Assembly: GCA_009780695.1 (NCBI GenBank)
Contig: WQZN01000003.1
Span: forward strand, 298,245-362,244
DNA from: Microbacteriaceae bacterium
Lineage (GTDB): Bacteria > Actinomycetota > Actinomycetes > Actinomycetales > Microbacteriaceae
Length of the DNA stretch: 64,000 nt
Direction: 5' to 3'
This document shows, piece by piece, positions 40,902 to 51,801 of the stretch. The translations under genes and the position numbers were made by a program. Position 1 is the first letter of the stretch; the number at the start of each line of letters is the position of its first letter. Under the pieces are notes generated by a model. That model was not told where the DNA came from. It saw nothing but the letters and a program-made list of their open reading frames with translations, and ran no database searches.

Positions 40902-42569
40902 GTGACTCCTGCTGAGCTTTCTGCCGCCCTGTTCGCCCTCGTCTCGCCGATCGTGGCGCGGCGCCGCGGCGATGCGGAGGGCCCGCAGTTCACCGAGCCG
41001 GATGTCACCCTCGAGCGCCCGAAGAACCGCGACCACGGCGACTGGGCGAGCAACGTCGCACTGAAGCTGGCCAAGCCGCTCGGGGTGAACCCGCGCGAGC
41101 TCGCGACCGAGATCGCCGAGGCGGCCGCGTCGATCCACGGCGTCGCGTCGGCCGAGGTGGCCGGCCCGGGCTTCATCAACTTCCGGCTGGATGCCGCGGC
41201 CGCCGGCGCCCTGGCGAAGACCATCGTCGATGCGGGCGAGGCATACGGCCACGGCCACCTCTACGACGGCATCACGATCAACCTCGAGTTCGTGAGCGCG
41301 AACCCGACCGGGCCGATCCACATGGGCGGCGTGCGCTGGGCGGCCGTCGGCGACAGCCTCGCGCGCATCCTCGCCGCCGAGGGCGGCCTCGTCACCCGCG
41401 AGTACTACTTCAACGACCACGGCTCGCAGATCGACCGCTTCGCGCGCAGCCTGCTCGCGAGCTACCTCGGCGAGGCCACGCCGGAGGACGGCTACGGCGG
41501 CGCCTACATCGCCGACATCGCGAACGAGGTCGTCGCGCAGTACGACGGCGACCTGGCCGCACAGCCGCGCGACGCCCAGCAGGAGGCCTTCCGTTCGATC
41601 GGCGTGAACCTCATGTTCGAGGAGATCAAGCAGAAGCTGCACTCCTTCGGCGTCGACTTCGACGTCTACTTCCACGAGGACTCGCTGCACACCTCGGGCG
41701 CGGTCGACAAGGCGATCGCGCAGCTGCGCGAGAAGGGCCACGTCTTCGAGCACGAGGGCGCGACCTGGCTGCGCACGACCGATTTCGGCGATGACAAGGA
41801 CCGCGTCATCATCCGCTCGAACGGCGAGCCGGCCTACATGTCGGGCGACATCGGCTACTACCAGAACAAGCGCGAGCGCGGCTTCGAGCAGAACATCATC
41901 ATGCTCGGCGCCGACCACCACGGCTATGTCGGCCGCATGATGGCCATGGCGGCGGCCTTCGGCGACACGCCCTATGAGAACCTGCAGATCCTCATCGGCC
42001 AGATGGTCAACCTGCTCAAGGACGGCCAGCCGGTGCGCATGAGCAAGCGCGCGGGCAACATCGTCACCCTCGACGACCTCGTCGACGCCGTGGGCGTGGA
42101 CGCCGGCCGCTACGCCCTCGTGCGGTCCTCCAGCGACACCTCGCTCGACCTCGACCTCGACCTGCTCGCCAAGCGCAGCAACGACAACCCGGTCTTCTAC
42201 GTGCAGTACGCGCACGCCCGCACCCAGTCGGTCGCACGCAACGCGGCGGCGGCGGGCGTCGACCGCAGCGAGTTCGCCCCCGAGCTGCTGTCGCACGAGA
42301 CCGAGTCGGCGCTGCTCGGTGCTCTGCAGGAGTTCCCGCGCGTCGTGGCCCACGCCGCCGAGCTGCGCCAGCCGCACCGCGTCGCGCGCTACGTCGAGGA
42401 GATCGCGGGCCTGTACCACCGCTGGTACGACAACTGCCGCGTCATCCCGCAGGGCGACGCCCCGATCGAAGCGGTGCACCGCACGCGCCTCTGGCTCAAC
42501 GACGCGACCGCGCAGGTCATCCGCAACGGCCTCGGCCTGCTCGGCGTCTCCGCTCCGGAGAAGATGTAG
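40902..42569 (+). CDS. argS: Arginyl-tRNA synthetase
   Basis: 555 residues from GTG 40902. It charges tRNA-Arg. Class I signatures: [11 protein letters not shown] (HIGH-equivalent) near residue 137 and [10 protein letters not shown] (KMSKS-equivalent) near 378. An N-terminal Add-1-like domain and a C-terminal anticodon-binding DALR domain ending [11 protein letters not shown] complete it. Full length. It heads the conserved argS-lysA-hom-thrC-thrB order of actinobacteria. Confidence 0.97.
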   Translation: MTPAELSAALFALVSPIVARRRGDAEGPQFTEPDVTLERPKNRDHGDWASNVALKLAKPLGVNPRELATEIAEAAASIHGVASAEVAGPGFINFRLDAAAAGALAKTIVDAGEAYGHGHLYDGITINLEFVSANPTGPIHMGGVRWAAVGDSLARILAAEGGLVTREYYFNDHGSQIDRFARSLLASYLGEATPEDGYGGAYIADIANEVVAQYDGDLAAQPRDAQQEAFRSIGVNLMFEEIKQKLHSFGVDFDVYFHEDSLHTSGAVDKAIAQLREKGHVFEHEGATWLRTTDFGDDKDRVIIRSNGEPAYMSGDIGYYQNKRERGFEQNIIMLGADHHGYVGRMMAMAAAFGDTPYENLQILIGQMVNLLKDGQPVRMSKRAGNIVTLDDLVDAVGVDAGRYALVRSSSDTSLDLDLDLLAKRSNDNPVFYVQYAHARTQSVARNAAAAGVDRSEFAPELLSHETESALLGALQEFPRVVAHAAELRQPHRVARYVEEIAGLYHRWYDNCRVIPQGDAPIEAVHRTRLWLNDATAQVIRNGLGLLGVSAPEKM

Positions 42570-42577
42570 CCTCCGGC

Positions 42578-43324
42578 ATGCGTCGGCTGGCCTGGCTCGT
42601 CGTCATCGTCCTCGCGGTCGTGGCGGTGCTCTTCGGCGCCGACTACGCGCTGCGGGTGTATGCCGAGCAGCGCATGGAAGCCGAGATCGCTCAGGCGCTG
42701 CCCGACGGCGTGACCGTGCCAGGGCTGAAGGTGGACGTCCGCGGCTTCTCCTTCATCGCGCAGTACCTCTCCGGCACCTTCGACCAGGTCGAGGTCGACG
42801 CCCCGGCGATCGACACGAGCCGCGGCTCGGTGTCGGCCTCGCTCGTCGCGGGGGATGTCCGCATCGACCGCTCCTTCGCGAAACCGCCCGTGCTCGGCAC
42901 GGTGCACGGCACGATCCACGTCTCGGAGTCCGCGGTGAACAGCCTCGTCGCGCTGCCGGACCCGAGCGCGTCGATCCTGCTCAGCGAGAAGACGGTGACC
43001 TACACGGCGACGACGCAGGTGCTCGGCCTGCCGCTGAGCTATTCGGCCGCGGTGCGCCCCGTGGCCGACGGCAAGATCGTCCGGCTGTACCCGCAGGCCG
43101 TGAACGTGACATCCGGCCCCGTGCACTTCGACGTGAAGTCGCTGCTCGGCGGGGTCTTCGACGGCAAGCCGATCAACGTATGCATCGCGCCGTATATCCC
43201 GCTCGGGCTGGACGTCGGCGACATCACGATCGCGAGGAGCGCGGCGACGATCGAGTTCCACGCCGAGGACTTCGCGCTCTCCGAGGGCAGCTTCACCTCG
43301 CACGCGGCCTGCCCGGCGACCTGA
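42578..43324 (+). CDS. DUF2993 (LmeA-like) membrane-anchored protein
   Basis: 248 residues. An N-terminal signal-anchor (about 4-22) is followed by a lipid-binding-type beta domain: ALPDGVTVPGLKVDVRGFSFIAQYLSGTFDQVEVDA is the DUF2993 pattern. The mycobacterial member LmeA binds phospholipid and acts in lipomannan assembly; a periplasmic lipid role is inferred here. It lies 8 bp after argS. Confidence 0.85.
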   Translation: MRRLAWLVVIVLAVVAVLFGADYALRVYAEQRMEAEIAQALPDGVTVPGLKVDVRGFSFIAQYLSGTFDQVEVDAPAIDTSRGSVSASLVAGDVRIDRSFAKPPVLGTVHGTIHVSESAVNSLVALPDPSASILLSEKTVTYTATTQVLGLPLSYSAAVRPVADGKIVRLYPQAVNVTSGPVHFDVKSLLGGVFDGKPINVCIAPYIPLGLDVGDITIARSAATIEFHAEDFALSEGSFTSHAACPAT

Positions 43325-43414
43325 CGAGCGCCCGGCGTCGTAACGCGGTTCCGGGGCGCCTCGGGGCGCCCGGTAAACTGGGCGGCAATCCCCATCTGAA
43401 GACGAGGACTCCGA

Positions 43415-44815
43415 ATGGTCTCCAACCCCCTGGCGCCGAGCTGGCTGACCGTTCCCGCTGACGCGAACGAGCTGCCCGCTCGGGTCTGGCCGGCCACCGC
43501 GCGTCGCGATGACGACGGCGTCGTCGCCATCGGGGGAGTGCGCCTCACCGACCTCGCGGCCGAGTTCGGCACCCCGCTGTATGTGATCGATGAGGCGGAT
43601 GTCCGGGCCAGGGCGTCCCGCACGCTCGCCGCCTTCGCCGCCGCAGCGCGCGCCGCCGGCACCACGGCGACCGTCTACTACGCGGGCAAGGCGTTCCTCT
43701 CGACCGAGGTCGCGCGCTGGGTCGCCGAGGCCGGCCTCAACATCGACACGTGCTCGGCGGGCGAGCTCGCCGTGGCCCTCGCCGCGGGCGTCGACGCCGC
43801 GCGCCTGGGCCTGCACGGCAACAACAAGTCCCTCGCCGAGATCGACCGCGCGGTCGCCGTCGGTCTCGGCACGATCGTCATCGACTCCGAGCAGGAGATC
43901 GCGCGCGTCGCGGATGCCGCAGCCCGCCACGGCCGCCGCCAGCGGGTGCGCCTGCGCGTCAACTCGGGCGTCCACGCGCACACCCACGAGTTCCTGGCGA
44001 CCGCCCGCGAAGACCAGAAGTTCGGCATCCCGCTCGGCGACGTCGAGCGCCTCGTCGCCGAGATCCGCGGGCACGAGAGCCTCGAGTTCGTGGGGCTGCA
44101 CTGCCACATCGGCTCGCAGATCTTCGGCGTGGGCGGCTTCGGCGAGTCCGCGAGCCGTCTGCTCGAGGTGCACGCGCGCCTGCTCGCGGGCGGCCCCGTG
44201 CCCGAGCTCAACCTCGGCGGCGGCTTCGGCATCGCCTACACGGTCGCCGACGACCCCACCGACATCGAGGTGCTCGCCGAGCACATCGTGGGCACCGTCG
44301 CCGCGCAGTGCGCCGCGCGCGGCATCCCCGTGCCCCACCTCGCCTTCGAGCCGGGCCGGTCGATCGTCGGCGGCGCCGGCGTGAGCCTCTACGAGCTCGG
44401 CACGACCAAGCCCGTCGAGGTCTCGCTCGACGACGAGACCGCCGCGACCCGCCTCTACGCGAGCGTCGACGGCGGCATGAGCGACAACGCGCGCTACGCG
44501 CTCTACCAGGCCGCGTACTCGGTGCGCCTCGCGAGCCGCGCCTCCGCCGCCGAACCCGTGCTCGTGCGCATCGCCGGCAAGCACTGCGAGTCCGGCGACA
44601 TCGTGGTCGACGCCGACTACCTGCCCGGGGATGTCGCCCCCGGCGACCTGCTCGCCGTGCCGGCCACCGGCGCGTACTGCTGGTCGCTGTCGAGCCGCTA
44701 CAACTACCTTCCCCGCCCGGCCGTCGTCGCCGTGCGCGACGGCGCCGCCCGCGTGATCGTGCGCGGCGAGACCGAGGAAGATCTGCTTTCCCACGACACG
44801 GGGGTCACGCCTTGA
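43415..44815 (+). CDS. lysA: Diaminopimelate decarboxylase
   Basis: 466 residues from ATG 43415. PLP enzyme making L-lysine from meso-DAP. Lys in YYAGKAF (near 91), the Gly-rich ELNLGGGFG, EPGRS phosphate loop, and active-site Cys in GKHCESGD. Fold-type III barrel plus C-terminal beta domain. Its stop overlaps the hom TTG start by four bases, coupling lysine and threonine branches of the aspartate pathway. Confidence 0.96.
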   Translation: MVSNPLAPSWLTVPADANELPARVWPATARRDDDGVVAIGGVRLTDLAAEFGTPLYVIDEADVRARASRTLAAFAAAARAAGTTATVYYAGKAFLSTEVARWVAEAGLNIDTCSAGELAVALAAGVDAARLGLHGNNKSLAEIDRAVAVGLGTIVIDSEQEIARVADAAARHGRRQRVRLRVNSGVHAHTHEFLATAREDQKFGIPLGDVERLVAEIRGHESLEFVGLHCHIGSQIFGVGGFGESASRLLEVHARLLAGGPVPELNLGGGFGIAYTVADDPTDIEVLAEHIVGTVAAQCAARGIPVPHLAFEPGRSIVGGAGVSLYELGTTKPVEVSLDDETAATRLYASVDGGMSDNARYALYQAAYSVRLASRASAAEPVLVRIAGKHCESGDIVVDADYLPGDVAPGDLLAVPATGAYCWSLSSRYNYLPRPAVVAVRDGAARVIVRGETEEDLLSHDTGVTP

Positions 44816-46137
44816 TCGAATACCGCACCCTGAAGATCGCCCTGCTGGGCGGCGGCACCGTCGGCTCGCAGGTCGCGAAGCTGCTGCTCGACAACGCCGC
44901 CGAGCTGTCGAGCCGCATCGGCGCGGGCATCGAGCTCGCGGGCATCGCCGTGCGCGACCTCGACAAGCCCCGCGACGTCGAGCTGCCGGCCGAGCTGTAC
45001 ACGACGGACGCCGAGCAGCTCATCCTCGGCGCCGACATCGTCGTCGAGCTCATGGGCGGCATCGAGCCGGCCCGCTCGCTCATCCTCAAGGCGCTCAACT
45101 CGGGCGCCGACGTGATCACGGGCAACAAGCAGCTGCTCGCGACGCACGGCGCCGAGCTCTTCGACGTGGCCGAGCAGGTCGGCGCGCAGCTGTACTACGA
45201 GGCGGCGGTCGGCGGCGCGATCCCGATCATCCGCCCGCTGCGCGACAGCCTCGCCGGCGACTCGGTCACCCGCATCCTCGGCATCGTCAACGGCACGACG
45301 AACTTCATCCTCGACCGCATGGACACCTTCGGCGACGACCTGGCGTCCGCGCTCGCGACGGCGACCGAGCTCGGCTACGCCGAGGCCGACCCGACCGCCG
45401 ACATCGGCGGCTACGACGCCGCGGCGAAGGCCGCGCTGCTCGCCGGCCTCGCCTTCCACACCAACGTGCCGCTCGAGTCGGTGTACCGCGAGGGCATCGA
45501 GGACATCTCGAAGGAGCAGGTCGAGCGCGCCCAGGCGATGGGCTTCGTCGTCAAGCTCCTCGCGATCTGCGAGCGCGTGATCGATCCCACGACGGGTGAG
45601 GCCGGCGTCTCGGCGCGCGTCTACCCGGCGCTCGTGCCGCGCGAGCACCCGCTCGCCGCCGTCCACGGCGCCCACAACGCGGTCTTCGTGCAGGCGCACG
45701 CCGCGGGCGACCTGATGTTCTACGGCGCCGGCGCCGGTGGCATCCAGACCGCCTCCGCCGTGCTCGGCGACGTCGTCTCGGCCGCGCGGCGCCACGTCGC
45801 CGGCGGCCCGGGTGTCGCCGAGTCGACGCACGCCAACCTGCCCGTGCTGCCCGTCTCGGCCGCGGTCACCCGCTACCACGTGACGCTGCACGTCACGGAC
45901 CAGCCGGGCGTGCTCGCCGAGGTCTCGCGGCTGTTCGCCGAGAACGGCGCGTCGATCGAGACCGTCCAGCAGTCCAGCGGCGCCCCCGCGGGCGCTGAGG
46001 ATGCCTCGCCGACGGCTACCCTTGTCATCGGAACCCATGCAGCTCTCGAGGCGTCCCTCGCCGCGACCGTCGAGGCGCTGCGCGCCAGCACGGCCGTCAC
46101 GTCGATCGCCCATGTGCTGCGAATCGAAGGAGCATAA
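44812..46137 (+). CDS. hom: Homoserine dehydrogenase with ACT domain
   Basis: 441 residues from TTG 44812 (TTGA overlap with lysA). It reduces aspartate semialdehyde to homoserine. NAD(P) motif GGGTVGS near residue 12, substrate loop ATELGYAEADPTADI and catalytic Lys in GYDAAAKAALL. The C-terminal ACT domain (about 350-435; HVTDQPGVLAEVSRLFAENGASI) implies threonine feedback inhibition. Confidence 0.96.
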   Translation: MIEYRTLKIALLGGGTVGSQVAKLLLDNAAELSSRIGAGIELAGIAVRDLDKPRDVELPAELYTTDAEQLILGADIVVELMGGIEPARSLILKALNSGADVITGNKQLLATHGAELFDVAEQVGAQLYYEAAVGGAIPIIRPLRDSLAGDSVTRILGIVNGTTNFILDRMDTFGDDLASALATATELGYAEADPTADIGGYDAAAKAALLAGLAFHTNVPLESVYREGIEDISKEQVERAQAMGFVVKLLAICERVIDPTTGEAGVSARVYPALVPREHPLAAVHGAHNAVFVQAHAAGDLMFYGAGAGGIQTASAVLGDVVSAARRHVAGGPGVAESTHANLPVLPVSAAVTRYHVTLHVTDQPGVLAEVSRLFAENGASIETVQQSSGAPAGAEDASPTATLVIGTHAALEASLAATVEALRASTAVTSIAHVLRIEGA

Positions 46138-46140
46138 GAA

Positions 46141-47235
46141 GTGGCCCACCAGTGGCAGGGAGTCCTGCGCGAGTACCGTGACCGCCTCGATGTGACGGAT
46201 GCCACCCCCATCGTCACGCTCGGCGAGGGCGGCACGCCGCTGATCGAGGCCCCGGCGCTGTCCCAGCGCACCGGCGCCCGCGTCTACATCAAGTTCGAGG
46301 GCATGAACCCGACGGGCTCCTTCAAGGACCGCGGCATGACGATGGCCATCTCGAAGGCCGTCGAGGCCGGCGCCAAGGCCGTCATCTGCGCCTCCACCGG
46401 CAACACCTCGGCTTCGGCCGCCGCCTACGCGGCGCACGCGGGCATCAAGGCCGTCGTGCTCATCCCCGAGGGCAAGATCGCGCTCGGCAAGCTCAGCCAG
46501 GCGATCGTCCACGACGCCGAGATCGTCCAGCTCAAGGGCAACTTCGACGACTGCCTCGACGTCGCGCGCGAGCTCGCCGCCGAATACCCCGTGCACCTCG
46601 TCAACTCGGTCAACAACGACCGCATCGAGGGCCAGAAGACCGCGGCGTTCGAGATCGTCGAGGTCCTCGGCGACGCCCCCGACTTCCACTTCATCCCGGT
46701 CGGCAACGCGGGCAACTACACCGCCTACACACGCGGCTTCTCCGAGGAGCTCGAGCGCGGCGCGACCACCAAGCTGCCTCGCATGTTCGGCTTCCAGGCG
46801 GCCGGCTCGGCGCCGCTCGTCGTCGGCCACGTCGTGAAGGACCCCGACACGATCGCGACGGCGATCCGCATCGGCAACCCCGCCTCGTGGGACCTCGCGA
46901 TCGCCGCCCGGGAGAAGACCAACGGCTATTTCGGCGCCATCGACGACGAGACGATCCTCGCCGCGCAGAAGATCCTCGCGGCCGAGGTCGGCGTCTTCGT
47001 CGAGCCGGCGTCCGCGGCATCCGTCGCCGGCCTGCTCGAGCGCGCCGCCGCGGGCGAGATCCCCGCGGGCTCGGTCGTCACCGTGACCGTGACCGGCCAC
47101 GGCCTCAAGGACCCGCAGTGGGCCCTGCGTCAGGCCGACGGCTCCGAGATCACGCCCACGGTCGTCGAGGTCTCCGCCGCCGCGGTCGCCGGCGCCATCG
47201 GTCTGGAGAAGGCGCCCGTCGGGGCGCCGGCATGA
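46141..47235 (+). CDS. thrC: Threonine synthase
   Basis: 364 residues from GTG 46141, 3 bp after hom. PLP fold-type II; Schiff-base Lys in GSFKDRG (near 62) and phosphate loop GNAGN. It converts O-phosphohomoserine to threonine. This is the short actinobacterial form. Its stop overlaps the thrB start (ATGA). Confidence 0.96.
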   Translation: MAHQWQGVLREYRDRLDVTDATPIVTLGEGGTPLIEAPALSQRTGARVYIKFEGMNPTGSFKDRGMTMAISKAVEAGAKAVICASTGNTSASAAAYAAHAGIKAVVLIPEGKIALGKLSQAIVHDAEIVQLKGNFDDCLDVARELAAEYPVHLVNSVNNDRIEGQKTAAFEIVEVLGDAPDFHFIPVGNAGNYTAYTRGFSEELERGATTKLPRMFGFQAAGSAPLVVGHVVKDPDTIATAIRIGNPASWDLAIAAREKTNGYFGAIDDETILAAQKILAAEVGVFVEPASAASVAGLLERAAAGEIPAGSVVTVTVTGHGLKDPQWALRQADGSEITPTVVEVSAAAVAGAIGLEKAPVGAPA

Positions 47236-48224
47236 GCTCGGCCCCGGCGGCTCCCGCCGGTGCGGCGGGCCTCGGCGACGTCTCGACGATCCCGGTCGGC
47301 CGCAGCGTCCACGTCCGCGTCCCCGCGACGACGGCGAACCTCGGCCCGGGCTTCGACACGCTCGGCCTCGCGCTCTCGCTCTACGACGACATCGACGTGA
47401 CCGTCGCCGCCGAGCCGGGCGTGCGCGTGCAGGTCGCCGGCGTCGGCGCCGACGGCTCGGTCGCGGTCGACGAGACGAACCTCGTCGCCGCCGTCATCCT
47501 CGACGTCCTCGGCCGCCACGGCCAGACCGTCGTCGGCCTCGACATCGCCGCGCGCAACTCGATCCCGCACGGCCGTGGCCTCGGCTCGTCCGGCGCGGCG
47601 ATCGTGGGCGGCATCATGGCGGCCACCGGGCTGCTCGAGGGCATCGCCGAGCTGGATGCCGCCGAACTGCTGGCCATCGCGACCGAGCTCGAGGGCCACC
47701 CCGACAACGTCGCGCCCGCGCTCTTCGGCGGTCTCACGATCGCCTGGCTCGAGCCCGAGGGCCCGCAGCACAAGAAGCTCAACGTGCACCGCGGCGTCTC
47801 GCCCGTGGTGTTCGTGCCGGCGCACACCGTGCCGACCAAGCTCGCCCGCTCGCTGCAGCCGGCGCAGGTGCCCCACGAGGACGCCGTCTTCAACGTCTCG
47901 CGCTCCGCGCTGCTGATCGCGGCTCTCATCCAGAGCCCCGAGCTGCTGCTGTCCGCCACCGAGGACAAGCTGCACCAGAACTACCGCGCCGCCGCGATGC
48001 CCGACACCGACGCGCTCGTGCGCCTGCTGCGCCAGGCCGGCTTCCCGGCCGTGGTCTCGGGCGCCGGCCCGAGCGTGCTCGTGCTGTGCGAGCGGCCGGC
48101 CGACCGCCTGCGCGCGGCCGAGCTCGTCGCCGCGCAGTCGAGCGTGAAGTGGGAGCCGCTGATGCTCGCGGTGGACTTCAAGGGCGCGACCGTCGCCCCG
48201 ACATCCCCCGCGATCACGGAGTAG
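47232..48224 (+). CDS. thrB: Homoserine kinase
   Basis: 330 residues from ATG 47232. GHMP kinase: [19 protein letters not shown] loop [12 protein letters not shown] and C-terminal VSGAGPSVL. It phosphorylates homoserine for ThrC. Last gene of the lysA-hom-thrC-thrB unit. Confidence 0.96.
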   Translation: MSSAPAAPAGAAGLGDVSTIPVGRSVHVRVPATTANLGPGFDTLGLALSLYDDIDVTVAAEPGVRVQVAGVGADGSVAVDETNLVAAVILDVLGRHGQTVVGLDIAARNSIPHGRGLGSSGAAIVGGIMAATGLLEGIAELDAAELLAIATELEGHPDNVAPALFGGLTIAWLEPEGPQHKKLNVHRGVSPVVFVPAHTVPTKLARSLQPAQVPHEDAVFNVSRSALLIAALIQSPELLLSATEDKLHQNYRAAAMPDTDALVRLLRQAGFPAVVSGAGPSVLVLCERPADRLRAAELVAAQSSVKWEPLMLAVDFKGATVAPTSPAITE

Positions 48225-48295
48225 CCGGGGCGTCGCCGACCCTCGATCGCCGTCATGTGACGTCGCGCCGGGGGCGGGAACCGATACGCGGGTGT

Positions 48296-48301
48296 TACTA
48301 T
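48296..48301 (+). promoter_or_regulatory. Possible -10 box of rho promoter
   Basis: TACTAT in the 277-bp spacer before rho; no clear -35. It would leave a leader of about 195 nt, reasonable for rho autoregulation. Nothing else gene-like is seen in 48225-48501. Confidence 0.4.
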
Positions 48302-48501
48302 GTGGGCATCACCCGCCGTTGCCCCGGCTCCGCCGGAAGCGCCGATCCGTGGGTGAATCAGAAACACGTACGACGTCGCATCGGAGTTGTTCCAACCCGA
48401 AGTCCTTCTTGCGGCGGAACGTTCCGCTGCGCACCGAAGACGATGCGACGTGCTTCCCGATGTGGCCTTCCCGTGCCCTTCGGAGATAGGAATCCCTGAA
48501 A

Positions 48502-50523
48502 GTGACTGATCTGATCAGCGAGACCACCGCTGACCTCACTGCTCTCCGCGTCCCGCAACTGCAGGCCCTCGCCGCTCAACTCGGCATCACCGGCGCGGCG
48601 AAGCTGCGCAAGGGCGAGCTCGTCTCGGCGATCGAGGCCGCGCGTGCGGCTGCCGCCGTGACCGAGGACGCCCCGGTCGAGGCGCCCGTCGACGAGGCCC
48701 CCGCGGCCGAGGTCGCGGCGCCCGTCGAGCTCGACCTGCCGGTCGCCGAGCCCGTCGTCGAGTCGGCTCCGGCCGATGCGGAGGCTCCGGCCGAGGCGCC
48801 CGAGTCGGCTCCCGCCGCTGCGGAGCCCGCCGCCGAGCAGCGCCCCGCGCGCCGGTCGCGCCGCGCCTCCACCGGCGGCAATGTCACCGCCGCCGCCGGC
48901 CACGTGAACGCCGGCCAGACCGGGGTCGAGTCGCTCATGTCGGCGCTCGACGCCGTCGCCGAGCAGAAGCAGGCCGAGCGCGAGGGCCAGCCCGCCGAGA
49001 CCGAGGGTGCCGAGAGCACCGAGGGCGAGGCCTCCGCCGAGGGCGACGAGACCGCGCAGCAGCCCGCGGAGGGCGAGGGCGGCCGCAGCCGTCGCAGCCG
49101 TCGCAACCGGAACCGCAACCGCGACCGCGGTGAGCGCGCCGAAGGCGCCCAGAACGCCAACCAGAAGCCCGAGCCCGAGACCGCCGAGGCGGAGAAGCCG
49201 GAGCAGGGCGGCAACGCCCAGAACGGCCAGAACGGCCAGAAGGCCCAGGGCGACGCCGAGCAGGGCGAGGGCGGCCGCCGCGGCCGCTACCGCGACCGCA
49301 AGCGCCGCGGCCCGGTCGGCGAGGACGGCGAGGTCGAGCTCACCGAGGACGACGTCCTGATCCCGGTCGCCGGCATCCTCGACGTCCTCGACAACTACGC
49401 CTTCGTGCGCACCACGGGCTACCTGCCCGGCGCGAGCGACGTGTACGTCTCGCTCGGCCAGGTCAAGAAGTACGGCCTGCGCAAGGGCGACGCCGTCGTC
49501 GGCGCGATCCGTCAGCCGCGCGAGAGCGAGAGCAACGCGCGCCAGAAGTACAACGCGCTCGTCAAGGTCGACTCGATCAACGGCCAGACCGTCGACGAGG
49601 CCGTGAGCCGCGTCGAGTTCGGCAAGCTCACTCCGCTCTACCCGCAGGAGCGCCTGCGCCTCGAGACGGTGCCCGAGAAGCTGACCCAGCGCATCATCGA
49701 CCTGGTCGCCCCCATCGGCAAGGGCCAGCGCGGCCTCATCGTCGCGCCCCCGAAGGCGGGCAAGACGATCGTGCTGCAGCAGATCGCGAACGCGATCACG
49801 ACGAACAACCCCGAGGTGCACCTCATGGTCGTGCTCGTCGACGAGCGCCCCGAAGAGGTCACCGACATGCAGCGCACGGTGAAGGGCGAGGTCATCGCCT
49901 CGACCTTCGACCGCCCCGCCGAGGACCACACCACGGTCGCCGAGCTCGCCATCGAGCGCGCCAAGCGCCTCGTCGAGCTGGGCCACGACGTCGTCGTGCT
50001 GCTCGACTCGATCACGCGCCTCGGCCGCGCCTACAACGTGAGCGCGCCGGCATCCGGTCGCATCCTCTCGGGCGGCGTCGACGCCTCCGCTCTCTACCCG
50101 CCCAAGCGCTTCTTCGGCGCCGCGCGCAACATCGAGCACGGCGGCTCGCTCACCATCCTGGCCACGGCGCTCGTCGAGACCGGCTCCAAGATGGACGAGG
50201 TCATCTTCGAGGAGTTCAAGGGCACCGGCAACAGCGAGCTGCGCCTCTCGCGCCAGCTCGCCGACAAGCGCATCTTCCCGGCGGTCGACGTCAACGCGTC
50301 GTCCACCCGCCGCGAAGAGATGCTGCTGTCGCCCGACGAGGTCAAGATCACCTGGAAGCTGCGTCGCGCCCTCGCGGGCCTCGACCAGCAGCAGGCGCTC
50401 GAGGTCGTGCTCGGCAAGCTGAAGGAGACGGGCTCGAACGTCGAGTTCCTCGTGCAGATGCAGAAGTCGATGCCCACCGCGGTGGGCGGCCACTCGCACG
50501 GCCACGAGAACAACCACCGCTGA
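48502..50523 (+). CDS. rho: Transcription termination factor Rho
   Basis: 673 residues from GTG 48502. Rho_N/SAP region (1-45), then a long low-complexity insert (about 50-280). The insert is acidic Ala/Glu/Pro first and then has Arg/Asn/Gly repeats ([13 protein letters not shown] and NGQNGQNGQ). The cold-shock RNA-binding domain (about 285-355), Walker A PPKAGKT near 415 and [13 protein letters not shown] follow. The insert is characteristic of high-GC actinobacterial Rho and adds RNA affinity. It overlaps prfA by one base. Confidence 0.97.
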   Translation: MTDLISETTADLTALRVPQLQALAAQLGITGAAKLRKGELVSAIEAARAAAAVTEDAPVEAPVDEAPAAEVAAPVELDLPVAEPVVESAPADAEAPAEAPESAPAAAEPAAEQRPARRSRRASTGGNVTAAAGHVNAGQTGVESLMSALDAVAEQKQAEREGQPAETEGAESTEGEASAEGDETAQQPAEGEGGRSRRSRRNRNRNRDRGERAEGAQNANQKPEPETAEAEKPEQGGNAQNGQNGQKAQGDAEQGEGGRRGRYRDRKRRGPVGEDGEVELTEDDVLIPVAGILDVLDNYAFVRTTGYLPGASDVYVSLGQVKKYGLRKGDAVVGAIRQPRESESNARQKYNALVKVDSINGQTVDEAVSRVEFGKLTPLYPQERLRLETVPEKLTQRIIDLVAPIGKGQRGLIVAPPKAGKTIVLQQIANAITTNNPEVHLMVVLVDERPEEVTDMQRTVKGEVIASTFDRPAEDHTTVAELAIERAKRLVELGHDVVVLLDSITRLGRAYNVSAPASGRILSGGVDASALYPPKRFFGAARNIEHGGSLTILATALVETGSKMDEVIFEEFKGTGNSELRLSRQLADKRIFPAVDVNASSTRREEMLLSPDEVKITWKLRRALAGLDQQQALEVVLGKLKETGSNVEFLVQMQKSMPTAVGGHSHGHENNHR

Positions 50524-51599
50524 TGTTCGAGTCGGTCTCAGGCCTGCTCGCGGAGTATTCGGACCTCGAGCAGCAGCTCGCCGACCCGGCGCTGCACGCC
50601 GACCCGGCGCGCGCCAAGAAGGTCAACCGCCGCTACGCCGAGCTCGCGCAGATCAAGAAGGCCTACGAGGACTGGCAGCAGGCCGGTGACGACCTGGATG
50701 CCGCGCGCGAGCTCGCCCGTGAGGACGAGGCGTTCGCGGAGGAGGTGCCCTCCCTCGAGGAGCGCCTGGGCGCCGTGCAGGAGAAGCTGCGCCGTCTGCT
50801 CATCCCGCGCGACCCCGACGACGGCCGCGACGTGATCCTCGAGATCAAGGGCGGCGCCGGCGGCGAGGAGGCGGCGCTGTTCGCGGCCGACCTGCTGCGC
50901 ATGTACGTGCACTACGCCGACTCGCGCGGCTGGAAGACCGAGGTGCTCGAGGCCGACTCGACCGACCTCGGCGGCTATTCGAACGTGCAGATCGCCGTGA
51001 AGTCGAACGCGACCGACCCGGCTGAGGGCGTCTGGGCGCACCTGAAGTACGAGGGCGGCGTGCACCGCGTGCAGCGCGTGCCGGCGACCGAGTCGCAGGG
51101 GCGCATCCAGACCTCGACGGCCGGCGTGCTGGTCTTCCCCGAGGTCGACGAGCCGGAGGAGATCGAGATCGCGGCGAACGACATCCGCGTCGACGTCTTC
51201 CGCTCGTCCGGCCCGGGCGGTCAGTCGGTCAACACGACCGACTCGGCCGTGCGCATCACGCACCTGCCGACGGGCATCGTCGTCTCGATGCAGAACGAGA
51301 AGTCGCAGATCCAGAACCGCGAGGCCGCGATGCGCGTGCTGCGCGCGCGCCTGCTCGCACGGCAGCAGGAGGAGCTCGAGGCCGCCGCCTCGGACGCGCG
51401 CAGGTCGCAGGTGCGCTCGATGGACCGCTCGGAGCGGATCCGCACCTACAACTTCCCCGAGAACCGCATCGCCGACCACCGCACCGGGTTCAAGGCCTAC
51501 AACCTCGACCAGGTGATGAACGGTGCGCTCGACCCGATCATCGACTCGGCGATCCAGGCCGACGAAGAGGCGCGGCTGGCGGCCCTCGCGGAGCAGTAG
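50523..51599 (+). CDS. prfA: Peptide chain release factor 1
   Basis: 358 residues. GGQ in [10 protein letters not shown] near residue 232, and the PAT tripeptide for UAA/UAG reading in RVPATESQG. The ATG shares its A with the rho TGA. Its methyltransferase gene prmC, usually next, is displaced to 57155. Confidence 0.97.
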   Translation: MFESVSGLLAEYSDLEQQLADPALHADPARAKKVNRRYAELAQIKKAYEDWQQAGDDLDAARELAREDEAFAEEVPSLEERLGAVQEKLRRLLIPRDPDDGRDVILEIKGGAGGEEAALFAADLLRMYVHYADSRGWKTEVLEADSTDLGGYSNVQIAVKSNATDPAEGVWAHLKYEGGVHRVQRVPATESQGRIQTSTAGVLVFPEVDEPEEIEIAANDIRVDVFRSSGPGGQSVNTTDSAVRITHLPTGIVVSMQNEKSQIQNREAAMRVLRARLLARQQEELEAAASDARRSQVRSMDRSERIRTYNFPENRIADHRTGFKAYNLDQVMNGALDPIIDSAIQADEEARLAALAEQ

Positions 51600-51619
51600 T
51601 CGAGGCATCCCGCCTCGTC

Positions 51620-51674
51620 GAGAAGTGCCGGAATGCCGCAATCCACGCAGGATTGCCGCATTCCGGCACTTCTC
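51620..51674. terminator. Large hairpin after prfA
   Basis: 25-bp arms 51620-51644 and 51650-51674, one mismatch, 5-nt loop. Probable terminator of the rho-prfA transcript, although the U-tract is weak. 51675-51801 shows no gene. Confidence 0.75.
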
Positions 51675-51801
51675 GTTGTGGGCCGAGAGGATGCCTGAGT
51701 CGGGGCGTCTTGTTCAGCACAGGGCCTCGGGCGCCGAGCCCTTCCACAGATCCGAGCACCTCGCCGCACGCGCGTGCCGTCGGCGCCGTCACTCTTGCGG
51801 G